Shown: positions 1 to 7,281, counted from the stretch's first letter. The stretch is DNA of 11,135 nt from CALESS01 sp964405455 (GCA_964405455.1 CAYOOA010000069.1:1-11135); one strand, 5' to 3'. The notes: generated by a model from the sequence alone, not told the origin. Numbers and translations are program-made.

Positions 1-2243
1 ATGCCCACCTGATGGCTCACCTGGCTTTTGGCGGGGAGGCCTTCTGGGGCGAACCGTATGACCACGATCATCCCGGCCCGGAGGGCATGGAGCATGCTTT
101 ACGCTCCTGTAAACCAATTCACGGCGACCTGATCGACATCAACCCGGAATTAGGCCACCCGGCGGCCGGCGGCTGGCCGGAATTCATCGTCTGGCCAAAA
201 TTCACCACCCTCGTCCACCAGCAAGCCTACATCGATTGGATCTACCGCGCCTACCAGGGCGGATTGCGCCTGATCACCTGCCTGGCCGTCAATAATGAGC
301 TGCTGGCCACCAAGAGCAACCCATCCTCCGGGACGGATGACAAATCGGCCATCCTGGTGCAGGTGGCGGCAATGAAGGAAATGGCGGCATTCATCAACGA
401 GCAGGCCGGCGGACCCGGCCAGGGTTGGCTGCAGGTTGTCTATTCGGCCGAAGAAGCCCGCCAGGTGATCCGTGAAAACAAACTGGCCGTCATCCTGGGC
501 GTGGAGGTTGACTCGTTGGGCAACTGGCACAAACCCGAGGATCTCGATCAACTCTCGGGCGGTGACCCGGAGGTGGCCCGCGGCCTGATTAGCCGCGAGT
601 TGGATTGGCTCTATAACCTGGGCGTCCGCCAGGTAACCCCCATCCACCTGGCCAACAACGCCTTTGGCGGCACAGCCATTTACATGCGCTTCCTGGAAAC
701 CATCAACATGTTTCTGAACGGCGAGCATTGGGATGTGGAGGACGCCTGGACCACCGGCGTCCGCTACCGGGTGGACGACGACGGCGACGACCTGGTCGAC
801 GAAGTGGAGCGAGCCGTGGTATCCTCCGGCAGCCGGGCCAAAAAGATGACCCGCCGCACCCTGATCGATCACATCCCCGGGATCAGTAACCTGGTGGAAG
901 CGCAGGAAGCCCCCCGCCTGGGCGGCGGGCATGCCAACGCCCGCGGGTTGAACCAATACGGCGTCATCCTGCTGGAAGAAATGATGAAACGCGGCATGAT
1001 TATTGACGTGGATCACATGTCCGAAAAGGCCACGGATGCCGCCCTGACCCTGGCCGAAGTACACCAATACCCGGTGATCTGCTCCCATTGCTGGTTCCGC
1101 GACCTGCTGTACAGCGCCGACGAGGAATTTGACCATATGAAGCACGAGGCTTACGGTACCAGCGATATCCACAAGGTGGCCCACGAAGCCGGTAAACGCG
1201 CCGACCAGGTGCAGCGCATTGCCCGCCTGGGCGGGCTGGTCGCGCCCATCATCAACCAGGGGGATATCGCCGGGCTGCGCCGCTGCCTGCCGGAGCTGGC
1301 GGGCAAGGTCCCCGAACCGAATGCCGGCTCCAGCACCTCCTGGGCGCAGGCTTATCTTTACGCAGTCAACAAGATGGGCGGCCGGGGTGTGGCCATCGGC
1401 AGTGATATCAACGGAGCGGCCGGTTTGCCCTGCCCGCGCTTTGGCCCGTTTGCCGCCTACGGCGTACTGGGAGATAAAAGCCGCATCAAGGACCGCCGCG
1501 GCGAGATTGAACGCCAATCCAATGGAGTGGCCTACTCGGAACCGATGCGCGATTACCGTTGGTTCCGCTTTGAATCCAGCCTGGAAGGCGGATACACCGA
1601 CCAGGAGGAGGATATCTGGCAGGCCATCGCCCAGTATAAGGCCGGCTACAACCCCTGGATCCACCGCCACCCGGCGTCGGATTTCCCCGAACCGACCCTG
1701 AAGCAGATGCTGGAACGCCTCAAGATCATCAACGACCAGGATTTTGTGGATAATGTCAACAAGGGCTTCATCGCCGCCGACCTGGAAATTGGCGTGGAAC
1801 ACGACCAGGTGGAAGATTGGCCGGTGGAGCAGCGCGCCGCTTATTATGCCCGCAAGGGCATCTCGAACCTGGGCGAATCAGAGCATCACAAGGTGTTTGA
1901 ATTGGTGGCCAGCATCACCGAAATCTGGAAGAAATGGCACGAGATGCAGGGCGCTAACCCCCCGCTCGTGCGCGCCAAGGCCGGCCCCCGCCGGGATTAT
2001 GACATCAACCTGGACGGCATGGCCCACTACGGCATGCTGCCCGACCTGCTGCAGGATGTGCGCAACGACGGCCTGACCCCGGCCGACCTGGCCCCGCTTT
2101 TCCGCTCGGCCAACGACTACGTGGAGATGTGGGCCGCCTGCCAGCAGCGCGGCGCGAGCTTCGTGGATGTCAAAGCCGCCCAACCGCAGGAGGCACCCGC
2201 AGCCCAGGTGGGCGCCGGAACCGAAGAAGCCATCGATATGTAA
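1..2243 (+). CDS. M19-family (membrane dipeptidase-like) metallopeptidase, large form, 5' end missing
   Basis: Probable zinc dipeptidase-like hydrolase of the amidohydrolase superfamily. The frame is open to the window edge: codons 3–11 read A-H-L before the first ATG at 12, so the protein starts upstream. Numbering from that ATG, the M19 landmarks are visible in order: LGVEVD with the metal-bridging Glu at 165; GMIIDVDHMS with His335; VICSHC with His359; and AIGSDING with Asp465, matching the GxDFDG site. The first ligand pair (HxD or HxH) would lie at or just before the window start. At more than 746 residues it is about twice the usual 320–420. The extra length is an insert before the first His and a C-terminal region of about 250 residues ending in an Ala/Pro/Gln-rich tail. 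Residues 254–266 form an Asp-rich, calcium-loop-like segment. The family call is secure; the substrate is unknown. It is convergent with the transporter at 2318. Confidence 0.85.
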   Translation, partial: AHLMAHLAFGGEAFWGEPYDHDHPGPEGMEHALRSCKPIHGDLIDINPELGHPAAGGWPEFIVWPKFTTLVHQQAYIDWIYRAYQGGLRLITCLAVNNELLATKSNPSSGTDDKSAILVQVAAMKEMAAFINEQAGGPGQGWLQVVYSAEEARQVIRENKLAVILGVEVDSLGNWHKPEDLDQLSGGDPEVARGLISRELDWLYNLGVRQVTPIHLANNAFGGTAIYMRFLETINMFLNGEHWDVEDAWTTGVRYRVDDDGDDLVDEVERAVVSSGSRAKKMTRRTLIDHIPGISNLVEAQEAPRLGGGHANARGLNQYGVILLEEMMKRGMIIDVDHMSEKATDAALTLAEVHQYPVICSHCWFRDLLYSADEEFDHMKHEAYGTSDIHKVAHEAGKRADQVQRIARLGGLVAPIINQGDIAGLRRCLPELAGKVPEPNAGSSTSWAQAYLYAVNKMGGRGVAIGSDINGAAGLPCPRFGPFAAYGVLGDKSRIKDRRGEIERQSNGVAYSEPMRDYRWFRFESSLEGGYTDQEEDIWQAIAQYKAGYNPWIHRHPASDFPEPTLKQMLERLKIINDQDFVDNVNKGFIAADLEIGVEHDQVEDWPVEQRAAYYARKGISNLGESEHHKVFELVASITEIWKKWHEMQGANPPLVRAKAGPRRDYDINLDGMAHYGMLPDLLQDVRNDGLTPADLAPLFRSANDYVEMWAACQQRGASFVDVKAAQPQEAPAAQVGAGTEEAIDM

Positions 2244-2259
2244 GCAACCTGATGATCAA

Positions 2260-2290
2260 AAAACGTCCTCCACGTGATGGAGGACGTTTT
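2260..2290. terminator. Bidirectional intrinsic terminator between the M19 gene and yhhQ
   Basis: A perfect 13-bp stem (AAAACGTCCTCCA, 2260–2272, paired with 2278–2290) closes a 5-nt loop. Reading on the minus strand it is followed by a run of six T; on the plus strand the stem itself ends in four T. It sits between two convergent genes, 17 nt after one stop and 28 nt after the other, and so can serve both. Confidence 0.9.
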
Positions 2291-2317
2291 GATTCGAAAC
2301 GAATATGAACGGCAGGA

Positions 2318-3031
2318 TCAGTTGAATGCCACCGGGTTGAAATTGGTATCCCGGTCGTAGTAATCTTCGTTTTCCTTCTTCTTGAGGAAGTTGACCACCA
2401 GGTAGGTCAGCGGAGTGGCCAGGGTTTCATAGGCCACCTTGAACAGCCATTGCGACAGGATCGAAGTCAGCATGGCGCTGCCCGGCAGGATGCCCCAAAA
2501 CGCAACCGAAATGAAGATCAGCGAATCCGCCCCTTCGCCCACAATCGTGGAGCCGATGGTGCGCACCCACAGCAGCCGCCCCTGCGTGCGGACCTTCAGC
2601 TTGGCCAGCACGAACGAGTTGAGGAACTCCCCCACCAGGTAGGCAATGAAGGAGGCCGCCAGCAGGCGCGGCGCAAAGCCGAGAATGGCCTGGTAGGCTT
2701 GCCCGGCGGTTTCCGGGGTGGTGAAGCTGCCCGCCGACCAGAACGAGGCCGCCGGTAATAGTCCGCCCACCCAGATGGCAATCACGGCCAGCAGGTTGCA
2801 GAAGAAGCCGGTCCAGATCACCTTGCGGGCGTTGGCGAAGCCGTACACCTCGGTCAGGATATCCCCGAAAATGTAGCCGATCGGGAAGAGGATCACCGCG
2901 GCCGGCAGGACCAGGCCAAAGATATTGACCAGCTTGACCGCGATGATATTGGAGATGATCAGCACGGTGACAAACACCGCGGTCACAAAGGGAAAATACC
3001 GGTAAGTTTTGCGTTCGGTGGGCTGCTTCAT
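2318..3031 (-). CDS. yhhQ: Queuosine precursor (preQ0/preQ1) transporter, YhhQ/VUT family
   Basis: An integral membrane protein of 237 residues with about six hydrophobic segments, expected to import the 7-deazaguanine precursors preQ0 or preQ1. Family signatures are visible: FPIGYIFGDILTEVYG at 49–64, continuing into an Arg/Lys turn (NARK, 67–70); RTIGSTIVGEGADS at 157–170; and KVAYETLATPLTYLV at 198–212 near the C-terminus. The length is normal for the family. It starts 9 nt after the queF stop on the same strand and has no good Shine-Dalgarno of its own, so translation is probably coupled to queF. The neighbouring reductase supports a role in queuosine rather than in some other nucleobase transport. 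The transported form (preQ0 or preQ1) is inferred from queF. Confidence 0.9.
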   Translation of the reverse strand: MKQPTERKTYRYFPFVTAVFVTVLIISNIIAVKLVNIFGLVLPAAVILFPIGYIFGDILTEVYGFANARKVIWTGFFCNLLAVIAIWVGGLLPAASFWSAGSFTTPETAGQAYQAILGFAPRLLAASFIAYLVGEFLNSFVLAKLKVRTQGRLLWVRTIGSTIVGEGADSLIFISVAFWGILPGSAMLTSILSQWLFKVAYETLATPLTYLVVNFLKKKENEDYYDRDTNFNPVAFN

Positions 3032-3040
3032 GGGTTCTGG

Positions 3041-3499
3041 TTAGCCCTGCTCAAGCGGCTGGTTATCGTTCTGGTTCATCCACTGCTGGCGGGCTTCCGG
3101 CGTGCGGGTTTGCTCCGCCACCACCTTGATGCCGATGCCGCCGCGAATATTGAAGACGCCCGTCACGCGGATCCAGTGGGCATCCAGGATTTTCTGCAGG
3201 TCATCCAGGATACGGTTGACCACGTGCTCATGGAAGGCGCCCTCGTTGCGGTAGGACCACAGGTACAGCTTGAAGGATTTGGACTCGACCACCTTCTGAT
3301 CCGGCACGTACTCCACCCGGATGGTGGCAAAATCCGGCTGGCCGGTCACCGGGCACAGGCAGGTGAACTCGGTCGTATCCAACGTCACCAGGTACAAGCG
3401 GCCGGGCGCCCGGTTGGGAAAGGCTTCCAGGTTCTTGCTGGGCTGGGTATGACCGCCCAGGATGGTCAAACCTTCCAGATCACTATTTTCTTTCTTCAT
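3041..3499 (-). CDS. queF: NADPH-dependent 7-cyano-7-deazaguanine (preQ0) reductase, unimodular QueF
   Basis: Reduces the nitrile of preQ0 to the aminomethyl group of preQ1 with NADPH, in the cytoplasm, before tRNA insertion by Tgt. The 152-residue length fits the short (Bacillus-type) unimodular tunnel-fold enzyme. Visible features are FTCLCPVTGQPDFA at 45–58, with the thioimide-forming Cys49 and acid Asp56; the QueF motif ESKSFKLYLWSYRNEGAFHE at 72–91, including His90 and Glu91; and RGGIGIKV at 119–126. The start at 3499 has a strong GGAGG seven bases upstream on the minus strand. It is the first gene of a two-gene unit with yhhQ. The only cysteines are 47 and 49, so the Cys55–Cys99 pair known from B. 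subtilis QueF cannot form in the same way. Confidence 0.95.
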   Translation of the reverse strand: MKKENSDLEGLTILGGHTQPSKNLEAFPNRAPGRLYLVTLDTTEFTCLCPVTGQPDFATIRVEYVPDQKVVESKSFKLYLWSYRNEGAFHEHVVNRILDDLQKILDAHWIRVTGVFNIRGGIGIKVVAEQTRTPEARQQWMNQNDNQPLEQG

Positions 3500-3543
3500 G
3501 TTTCCTCCAACAAAATCAACTTTACTGTCAAACGGGGACGCAT

Positions 3544-3549
3544 ATTATA
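3544..3549 (-). promoter_or_regulatory. Probable -10 element of the queF–yhhQ unit
   Basis: A perfect TATAAT on the minus strand, about 45 nt upstream of the queF start. No good -35 lies 16–18 nt further upstream. Transcription starting about 7 nt downstream would leave a leader of roughly 35–40 nt containing the GGAGG ribosome site. Confidence 0.5.
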
Positions 3550-3583
3550 TCAAGGAGTCCCGGCCGTTGGATTAGAGTTCATT

Positions 3584-3631
3584 AAAAACAGTCCCTGCTT
3601 TCTCCATTTTACCTCAGCAGGGGCTGTTTTT
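3584..3631 (-). terminator. Intrinsic terminator of the FLVCR-like MFS gene
   Basis: Two 16-nt arms (3584–3599 and 3616–3631) of the form AAAAACAG(C/T)CCCTGCT pair with one C·A mismatch around a 16-nt loop. On the minus strand the hairpin ends in five T and lies 22 nt after the MFS stop, ahead of the queF promoter. It insulates the two minus-strand units. Confidence 0.85.
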
Positions 3632-3653
3632 TCTCAATATCCGCCTGGCAGGT

Positions 3654-4898
3654 CTACGGCTCTTCCGCCAGGGCTTCTGCCGGTTCTTCAGCAGCCATCA
3701 TGGATGATTCACGCAGCAGCGTCACCAGGCCGGCCGCCACCAGCATCATCACCACCATGATCAGCAGCGAGGGCGTGAACGAACCGTCTGCGGCCTTGAA
3801 GACCTCCATGCCGTAGATGAAAACCACCGAGGCCTGCCCCACCAGGTTGAGCAGCCCGTTGGAAGTGCCTTCCGGCGCAGGGAAGGTAATTTCAGCCGCA
3901 TACTGGTAACCAATCGGCGCCAGGCTCATCAAGAAGAAGCCCAGCACAAAGATCGAAGCGATCATCAGGATGTAGGAATTGGCAAAGGTCATCCCGATCA
4001 AACCCGGGATGGCCAGGATTAGCCCGATTTGCAGGAAGATCCTGCGCTTGTGCAGCCGGTCGGAGAGAACCGGCACGATGCCCGCACCGATGATACCGCC
4101 CAGCAGCAGCGCTCCGCCCAGGTCGCCGGCCTGGGTGATGCTCAGGCCGCGCGGACTGACGATTTCGCTGATCCAGGTGGAAATACCGTTGAAGACGCCC
4201 ATCCCCACCAGGAACAAGGCCATCAGGATCCAGATGTCGCGCATTTTCAACATGCCCTTCAGGCCGTCCAGCACCAGGGCGCGCGCTCCCTCGCCCTCCG
4301 GTCCGGGCGGCGTGGGGGGTGCCTCGCGGGCGAAGAGGATAAACAACACCACGGTTGCCACGGTGACGCCGGCGTAAATCAGCATGGTGGCGGCCAGGCC
4401 GTGCGCCAGGAAGAGCACGGGCGTTAGCACCTCACCGATGGCAATGCCGAGGAAGTTGGAGATAACCGCCAACCCGGAGGCCGTGGCGCGCTCCTCCATT
4501 GGGAACCAGCGGGCAGCCACCGTGCTGTAGGCGTTCATCAGGAAGGGCTGGGCCACCCCCAACCCCAGTGTGCAGATCAGCACCCAGGTGTAGTTGGCCG
4601 CGAAGATCCCACGTAGCAGGGCAAACACCGCCATCATCACCGCGCCGATGCTGACTGCCTTGTAGAAACCGATCCGGTCGATCAGCCAGGAGGCCGGCAT
4701 GGAAACCGGGATGTAGACGAACATGAAGGACATGGCCAGCATCCCGATCGAGAGGACCGGGACGCCGTAGAAACGGGCTGCCTCGCCCGTGATGGGCGCG
4801 AAGCAAATCCACAGGAGTTGGATGGCGAGATTGATGAGCATGAAAACGCCCAGCACCACCCAGCGGTAACCGTACACCTTGATTTTTTGGTCTGACAT
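3654..4898 (-). CDS. MFS transporter resembling the FLVCR (heme/choline carrier) family
   Basis: A 414-residue carrier with about 12 transmembrane segments in two halves, joined by a Pro/Gly/Glu-rich cytoplasmic loop around 191–207. The N-terminal half reads like FLVCR proteins: RWVVLGVFMLINLAIQLLW then ICFAPIT at 12–37, VYIPVSMPASWLIDRIG at 61–77, and RWFPMEERATASGL at 130–143. The second-half MFS loop is VLSDRLHKRRIFL at 277–289. The C-terminus is a short Glu/Ala-rich tail. Vertebrate FLVCR proteins move choline, ethanolamine or heme; the substrate of bacterial relatives is not known to me, and this could be a general solute carrier. The start at 4898 has GAGGAG nine bases upstream. It is transcribed alone, divergent from the mechanosensitive channel. 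MFS membership is certain; the FLVCR resemblance is likely. Confidence 0.82.
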   Translation of the reverse strand: MSDQKIKVYGYRWVVLGVFMLINLAIQLLWICFAPITGEAARFYGVPVLSIGMLAMSFMFVYIPVSMPASWLIDRIGFYKAVSIGAVMMAVFALLRGIFAANYTWVLICTLGLGVAQPFLMNAYSTVAARWFPMEERATASGLAVISNFLGIAIGEVLTPVLFLAHGLAATMLIYAGVTVATVVLFILFAREAPPTPPGPEGEGARALVLDGLKGMLKMRDIWILMALFLVGMGVFNGISTWISEIVSPRGLSITQAGDLGGALLLGGIIGAGIVPVLSDRLHKRRIFLQIGLILAIPGLIGMTFANSYILMIASIFVLGFFLMSLAPIGYQYAAEITFPAPEGTSNGLLNLVGQASVVFIYGMEVFKAADGSFTPSLLIMVVMMLVAAGLVTLLRESSMMAAEEPAEALAEEP

Positions 4899-5129
4899 GA
4901 TGAGGTTCTCCTCAAAGAATTTTAACCCTGAGCAGGATAAATGGATATGCCGCCAACCACGAAAAAGAGAGTTTGCCCGGTGGGGAATTTGCAGAATGAA
5001 GATTGAACAACCTGAGTCCAGTACATTTCATTTACTAAGTATTTCTTATAAATCCAAAGTCAAACTATAGGATGAAATTAAAACAATAATAAGATAAAAT
5101 ATATCCAAATATAATTTATCGGAGGAAGA
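4899..5129. promoter_or_regulatory. AT-rich divergent intergenic region between the MFS and channel genes
   Basis: 231 bp carrying the promoters of two divergent genes. Its right-hand half (about 5000–5120) is strikingly AT-rich against the GC-rich flanks. Several -10-like hexamers occur (TATAAA at 5047, TATAGG at 5066, TATAAT at 5110), but none has a convincing -35 at the right distance, so I assign no start site. TATAGG at 5066 with TTCTTA 17 nt upstream is the least bad pair for the channel gene. The MFS ribosome site lies at the left edge inside a small hairpin (4901–4914). Confidence 0.5.
5093..5120. repeat. AT-rich inverted repeat abutting the ribosome site of the channel gene
   Basis: A 28-nt dyad from GATAAA to TTTATC: 11 of 12 opposing positions pair around a CCAA centre, with one A·A mismatch. 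It ends at 5120, directly before the GGAGG at 5121–5125. It could be an operator for a dimeric repressor or a leader hairpin next to the Shine-Dalgarno. AT-rich DNA produces dyads by chance, so function is unproven. Confidence 0.5.
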
Positions 5130-6347
5130 ATGACCACCAGCGCATGGATCACCCGGTTACAGGCCAACCTGCCGCTCGCCATTGGCCTGGTTGCCCTGCT
5201 CAGCATCCTGTTGTTTTTGCTCTTCCGCTACGGCATTGCCCGGCTGATCATGAACCTGGCTGCCCGCTCAAAATCCAAAATTGACGACATCCTCGTCCGA
5301 CAACTACGCCCGTTCCGTATGGCCTGGCTGGCTCCCCTGCTGGTCGTCTACACCACCGCCTTCCTCTTTCCCAGCGTGCAATCCCTTGTCTCCAAGGTGG
5401 CCCTGTTCTTCATCCTCTGGCTGACCGTGCTCACCCTGAGCGGACTGCTCAACGCCATCAACGAGATCTACGAAAGCCGGCCGAACTATAACGGCGTCAG
5501 CATCCAGGGGTACCTGGATATGGCCAAGCTGCTGTTTGTTGTCGTCGCCATCATCCTGAGCATCACCCTGCTGACGGATGAATCACCGGTGGTGCTGCTC
5601 ACCGGCCTGGGCGCGATCGCCGCCGTGTTGATGCTGATCTTCCAGAACACCATCCTCTCACTGGTGGCCAGTATCCAGATTGCCGCAAACGACCTCTTGA
5701 AGGAAGGCGACTGGGTGGAGGTACCCAGTTATGAGGCCGACGGGGACGTGGTCAACATCAACCTGCAAACGATCAAAATTCGCAATTTTGATATGACCTA
5801 CAGCGTCATCCCGACCTACAAGATGGTGGATGTGGCTTTCCGCAACTGGCGCGGGATGAAGGAAAGCGGCGGACGGCGTATCCAGCGCTCGCTGACCGTG
5901 GATATGGTCAGCATCAAGTTCTGCGATGCCGATATGCTGGCCCGGTTGGGCAAAATTGATTTGCTATCGGAATTCCTGGCGGAGAAAATCGCCCACCTGG
6001 AAGCCTACAAGACCGAACATGCGGATCATTACGATTCACCCCTGGATGGGCCGCAGATCACCAACATCGAAGTCTTTCGCGCCTATATCACGGCTTATCT
6101 CAAAACCCGGCCGGATATCTACACCACCGGCATGCCCTTCCTGGTACGCGTGCTGGCGCCCAGCCCCACCGGTCTGCCGGTGGAGATTTACGTTTTTGCC
6201 AAAACCACGGAGTGGGCGGTCTACGAAACCATCCAGGCCGCTATCTTTGATCACCTGCTGGCCGCCGCCAGTTACTTTGACCTGCGCGTCTTCCAGGAAC
6301 CGACCGGATTGGATTTTGCGACGTTTGCCAAATCAGTGAAGGGGTAA
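5130..6347 (+). CDS. ybdG: MscS-type mechanosensitive channel, YbdG/MscM-like
   Basis: An inner-membrane channel that releases solutes under hypo-osmotic stress, of the YbdG (miniconductance) branch. The 405 residues compare with about 415 in E. coli. Hydrophobic helices lie at about 14–36, 64–84, 88–110, 130–150 and 154–185. The last is the pore-lining helix, running into the conserved link NDLLKEGDWVEVP at 187–199. The YbdG hallmarks follow in the beta domain: YEADGDVVNINLQTIKIRN at 201–219, then VIPTYKM, and FRNWRGMKESGGRRIQRSL at 237–255. The cytoplasmic alpha/beta region ends at Gly405 without an extra domain. The start is fixed by GGAGG at 5121–5125, four bases before the ATG. It is transcribed alone. 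Confidence 0.92.
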   Translation: MTTSAWITRLQANLPLAIGLVALLSILLFLLFRYGIARLIMNLAARSKSKIDDILVRQLRPFRMAWLAPLLVVYTTAFLFPSVQSLVSKVALFFILWLTVLTLSGLLNAINEIYESRPNYNGVSIQGYLDMAKLLFVVVAIILSITLLTDESPVVLLTGLGAIAAVLMLIFQNTILSLVASIQIAANDLLKEGDWVEVPSYEADGDVVNINLQTIKIRNFDMTYSVIPTYKMVDVAFRNWRGMKESGGRRIQRSLTVDMVSIKFCDADMLARLGKIDLLSEFLAEKIAHLEAYKTEHADHYDSPLDGPQITNIEVFRAYITAYLKTRPDIYTTGMPFLVRVLAPSPTGLPVEIYVFAKTTEWAVYETIQAAIFDHLLAAASYFDLRVFQEPTGLDFATFAKSVKG

Positions 6348-6361
6348 ACGAGAGAACCAGA

Positions 6362-6404
6362 GATATCCGAAATCTTGAAGATTTCTGCCATCTGCCCGGA
6401 TATC
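6362..6404 (+). repeat. Nested inverted repeats downstream of the channel gene
   Basis: An outer perfect 8-bp pair, GATATCCG (6362–6369) with CGGATATC (6397–6404), encloses a 6-bp hairpin AAATCT/AGATTT (6370–6375 with 6379–6384) stacked on its left arm. It is followed without a gap by the terminator hairpin at 6405. This may be an RNA stability element in the channel 3' UTR; function is unknown. Confidence 0.55.
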
Positions 6405-6433
6405 ACAAACGAAACCGCCAGGGTTTCGTTTGT
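6405..6433. terminator. Bidirectional terminator between the channel gene and the four-gene minus-strand operon
   Basis: A perfect 12-bp stem, 6405–6416 paired with 6422–6433 (right arm GGTTTCGTTTGT), around the loop GCCAG. It lies 57 nt after the channel stop and 5 nt beyond the stop of the convergent gene at 6439. The T content is modest on either strand, so termination may be partial. Confidence 0.75.
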
Positions 6434-6438
6434 TGTTA

Positions 6439-7281
6439 CTACGCCATGATGGAAACCGTATCGAGTACCTTCTCCCCCAGGCGCACATCTCCTTCAATTT
6501 GCACCTGTGGGCGCGCTGCGGCCGGCAAGACGCCCCGGGTGAACAATCGCCAGGCCAACCCTTCCTCCAGGCTCACCCGGCTGGCTGCCCCTGGATTCCC
6601 ACCCTTGTACAGCACCCAGCGGCTGTTTTCGCGCAGTAGAGTCCAAACGCCGCCGGCTGGTCCGCAAATTTGCACCATCACGCTCGTTCCATCGGCGGCT
6701 GCCACCTGCCGGTAAGCCCGCGGAAATCCGCGGATGAACGTATCCAGCACCGGGTGGTAAAACTCTGGCACCAGCAGCAAGGGTTTGCCCACTGCCTCGC
6801 GGATGTGCTGCTGGTGCAGCCATTTTTCGGTGTATTCGCGGGCTACGTCAAACCAATTCGGCGGGATTTCATCGCTTGCCCAGGCCACCGTGATGCGGGC
6901 GGGTTCATCCGGGGGCAGGCGCTTGAAATACTCATACAGGTGGGCATCGGTCAATTCCAGGAATTCCACCAGGATTTCCGGGCCGATCCGCCGGGCAGCC
7001 TGCACCCATTCTTCATTACCCTGGTTGATCAACACCACCAGTTCATCAAAACCCGGTTGGGATGCATCCGCCGGCCGGGAAGTTTTCGACCGGTTCCACA
7101 GCCGGCCCAGGTTGCCGCCCAGCAGATGTGCCGCCACATCTTTCACCGTCCAATCGCCGCAGACGGTCGGCCTTGACCAGTCTTCCGTATGCAAAGACCG
7201 CAGCACTGCCAGTAATTCCCGGCTGAGCGGTGGGAAGAGCTCTAGCGTCTCAATCCGTTCAACTGGAGTCAATCCTTTCAT
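6439..7281 (-). CDS. Maleylpyruvate isomerase/DinB-like metal-binding protein
   Basis: 280 residues with the architecture of the mycothiol-dependent maleylpyruvate isomerase family: an N-terminal DinB-like four-helix bundle (about 10–165) plus a C-terminal alpha/beta (SCP2-like) domain. The metal triad is visible: His52 in DWTVKDVAAHLLGG, then Glu152 and His156 in EYTEKWLHQQHIREA, the H...ExxxH spacing of the family. Relatives isomerise maleylpyruvate or transfer low-molecular-weight thiols; many are uncharacterised. Whether this host makes mycothiol or bacillithiol cannot be told here. Its ATG overlaps the stop of the S66 gene in an ATGA (7278–7281), so translation is coupled. It is the last gene of the operon, ending next to the terminator at 6405. 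Confidence 0.85.
   Translation of the reverse strand: MKGLTPVERIETLELFPPLSRELLAVLRSLHTEDWSRPTVCGDWTVKDVAAHLLGGNLGRLWNRSKTSRPADASQPGFDELVVLINQGNEEWVQAARRIGPEILVEFLELTDAHLYEYFKRLPPDEPARITVAWASDEIPPNWFDVAREYTEKWLHQQHIREAVGKPLLLVPEFYHPVLDTFIRGFPRAYRQVAAADGTSVMVQICGPAGGVWTLLRENSRWVLYKGGNPGAASRVSLEEGLAWRLFTRGVLPAAARPQVQIEGDVRLGEKVLDTVSIMA

Noticed and set aside
1..12. ATG at position 1 as the start of the first gene
   Set aside because: It meets a stop after three codons; the M19 frame is a different one that runs open to the window edge.
150..1802. 550-codon open frame on the minus strand inside the M19 gene
   Set aside because: It is fully antisense to a gene with clear family motifs. It is low in complexity (His/Gly/Val/Ala-rich), has no recognisable domain, and is explained by codon bias in GC-rich DNA.
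3500..3583. preQ1 riboswitch upstream of queF
   Set aside because: The predicted leader is only about 35–40 nt and shows neither the C-rich loop nor the A-rich tail of the preQ1-I pseudoknot.
3110..3760. 216-codon plus-strand frame across queF and the queF leader
   Set aside because: Antisense to queF, runs through a terminator and into the MFS end, and has no family resemblance.
4879..5070. 63-codon plus-strand frame in the divergent intergenic region
   Set aside because: It begins inside the MFS coding region on the other strand, has no good ribosome site or motif, and extends through the likely promoter region.
5110..5115. TATAAT as the -10 of the channel gene
   Set aside because: Transcription would start at about 5122, inside the ribosome site, and the hexamer is part of the AT-rich dyad.
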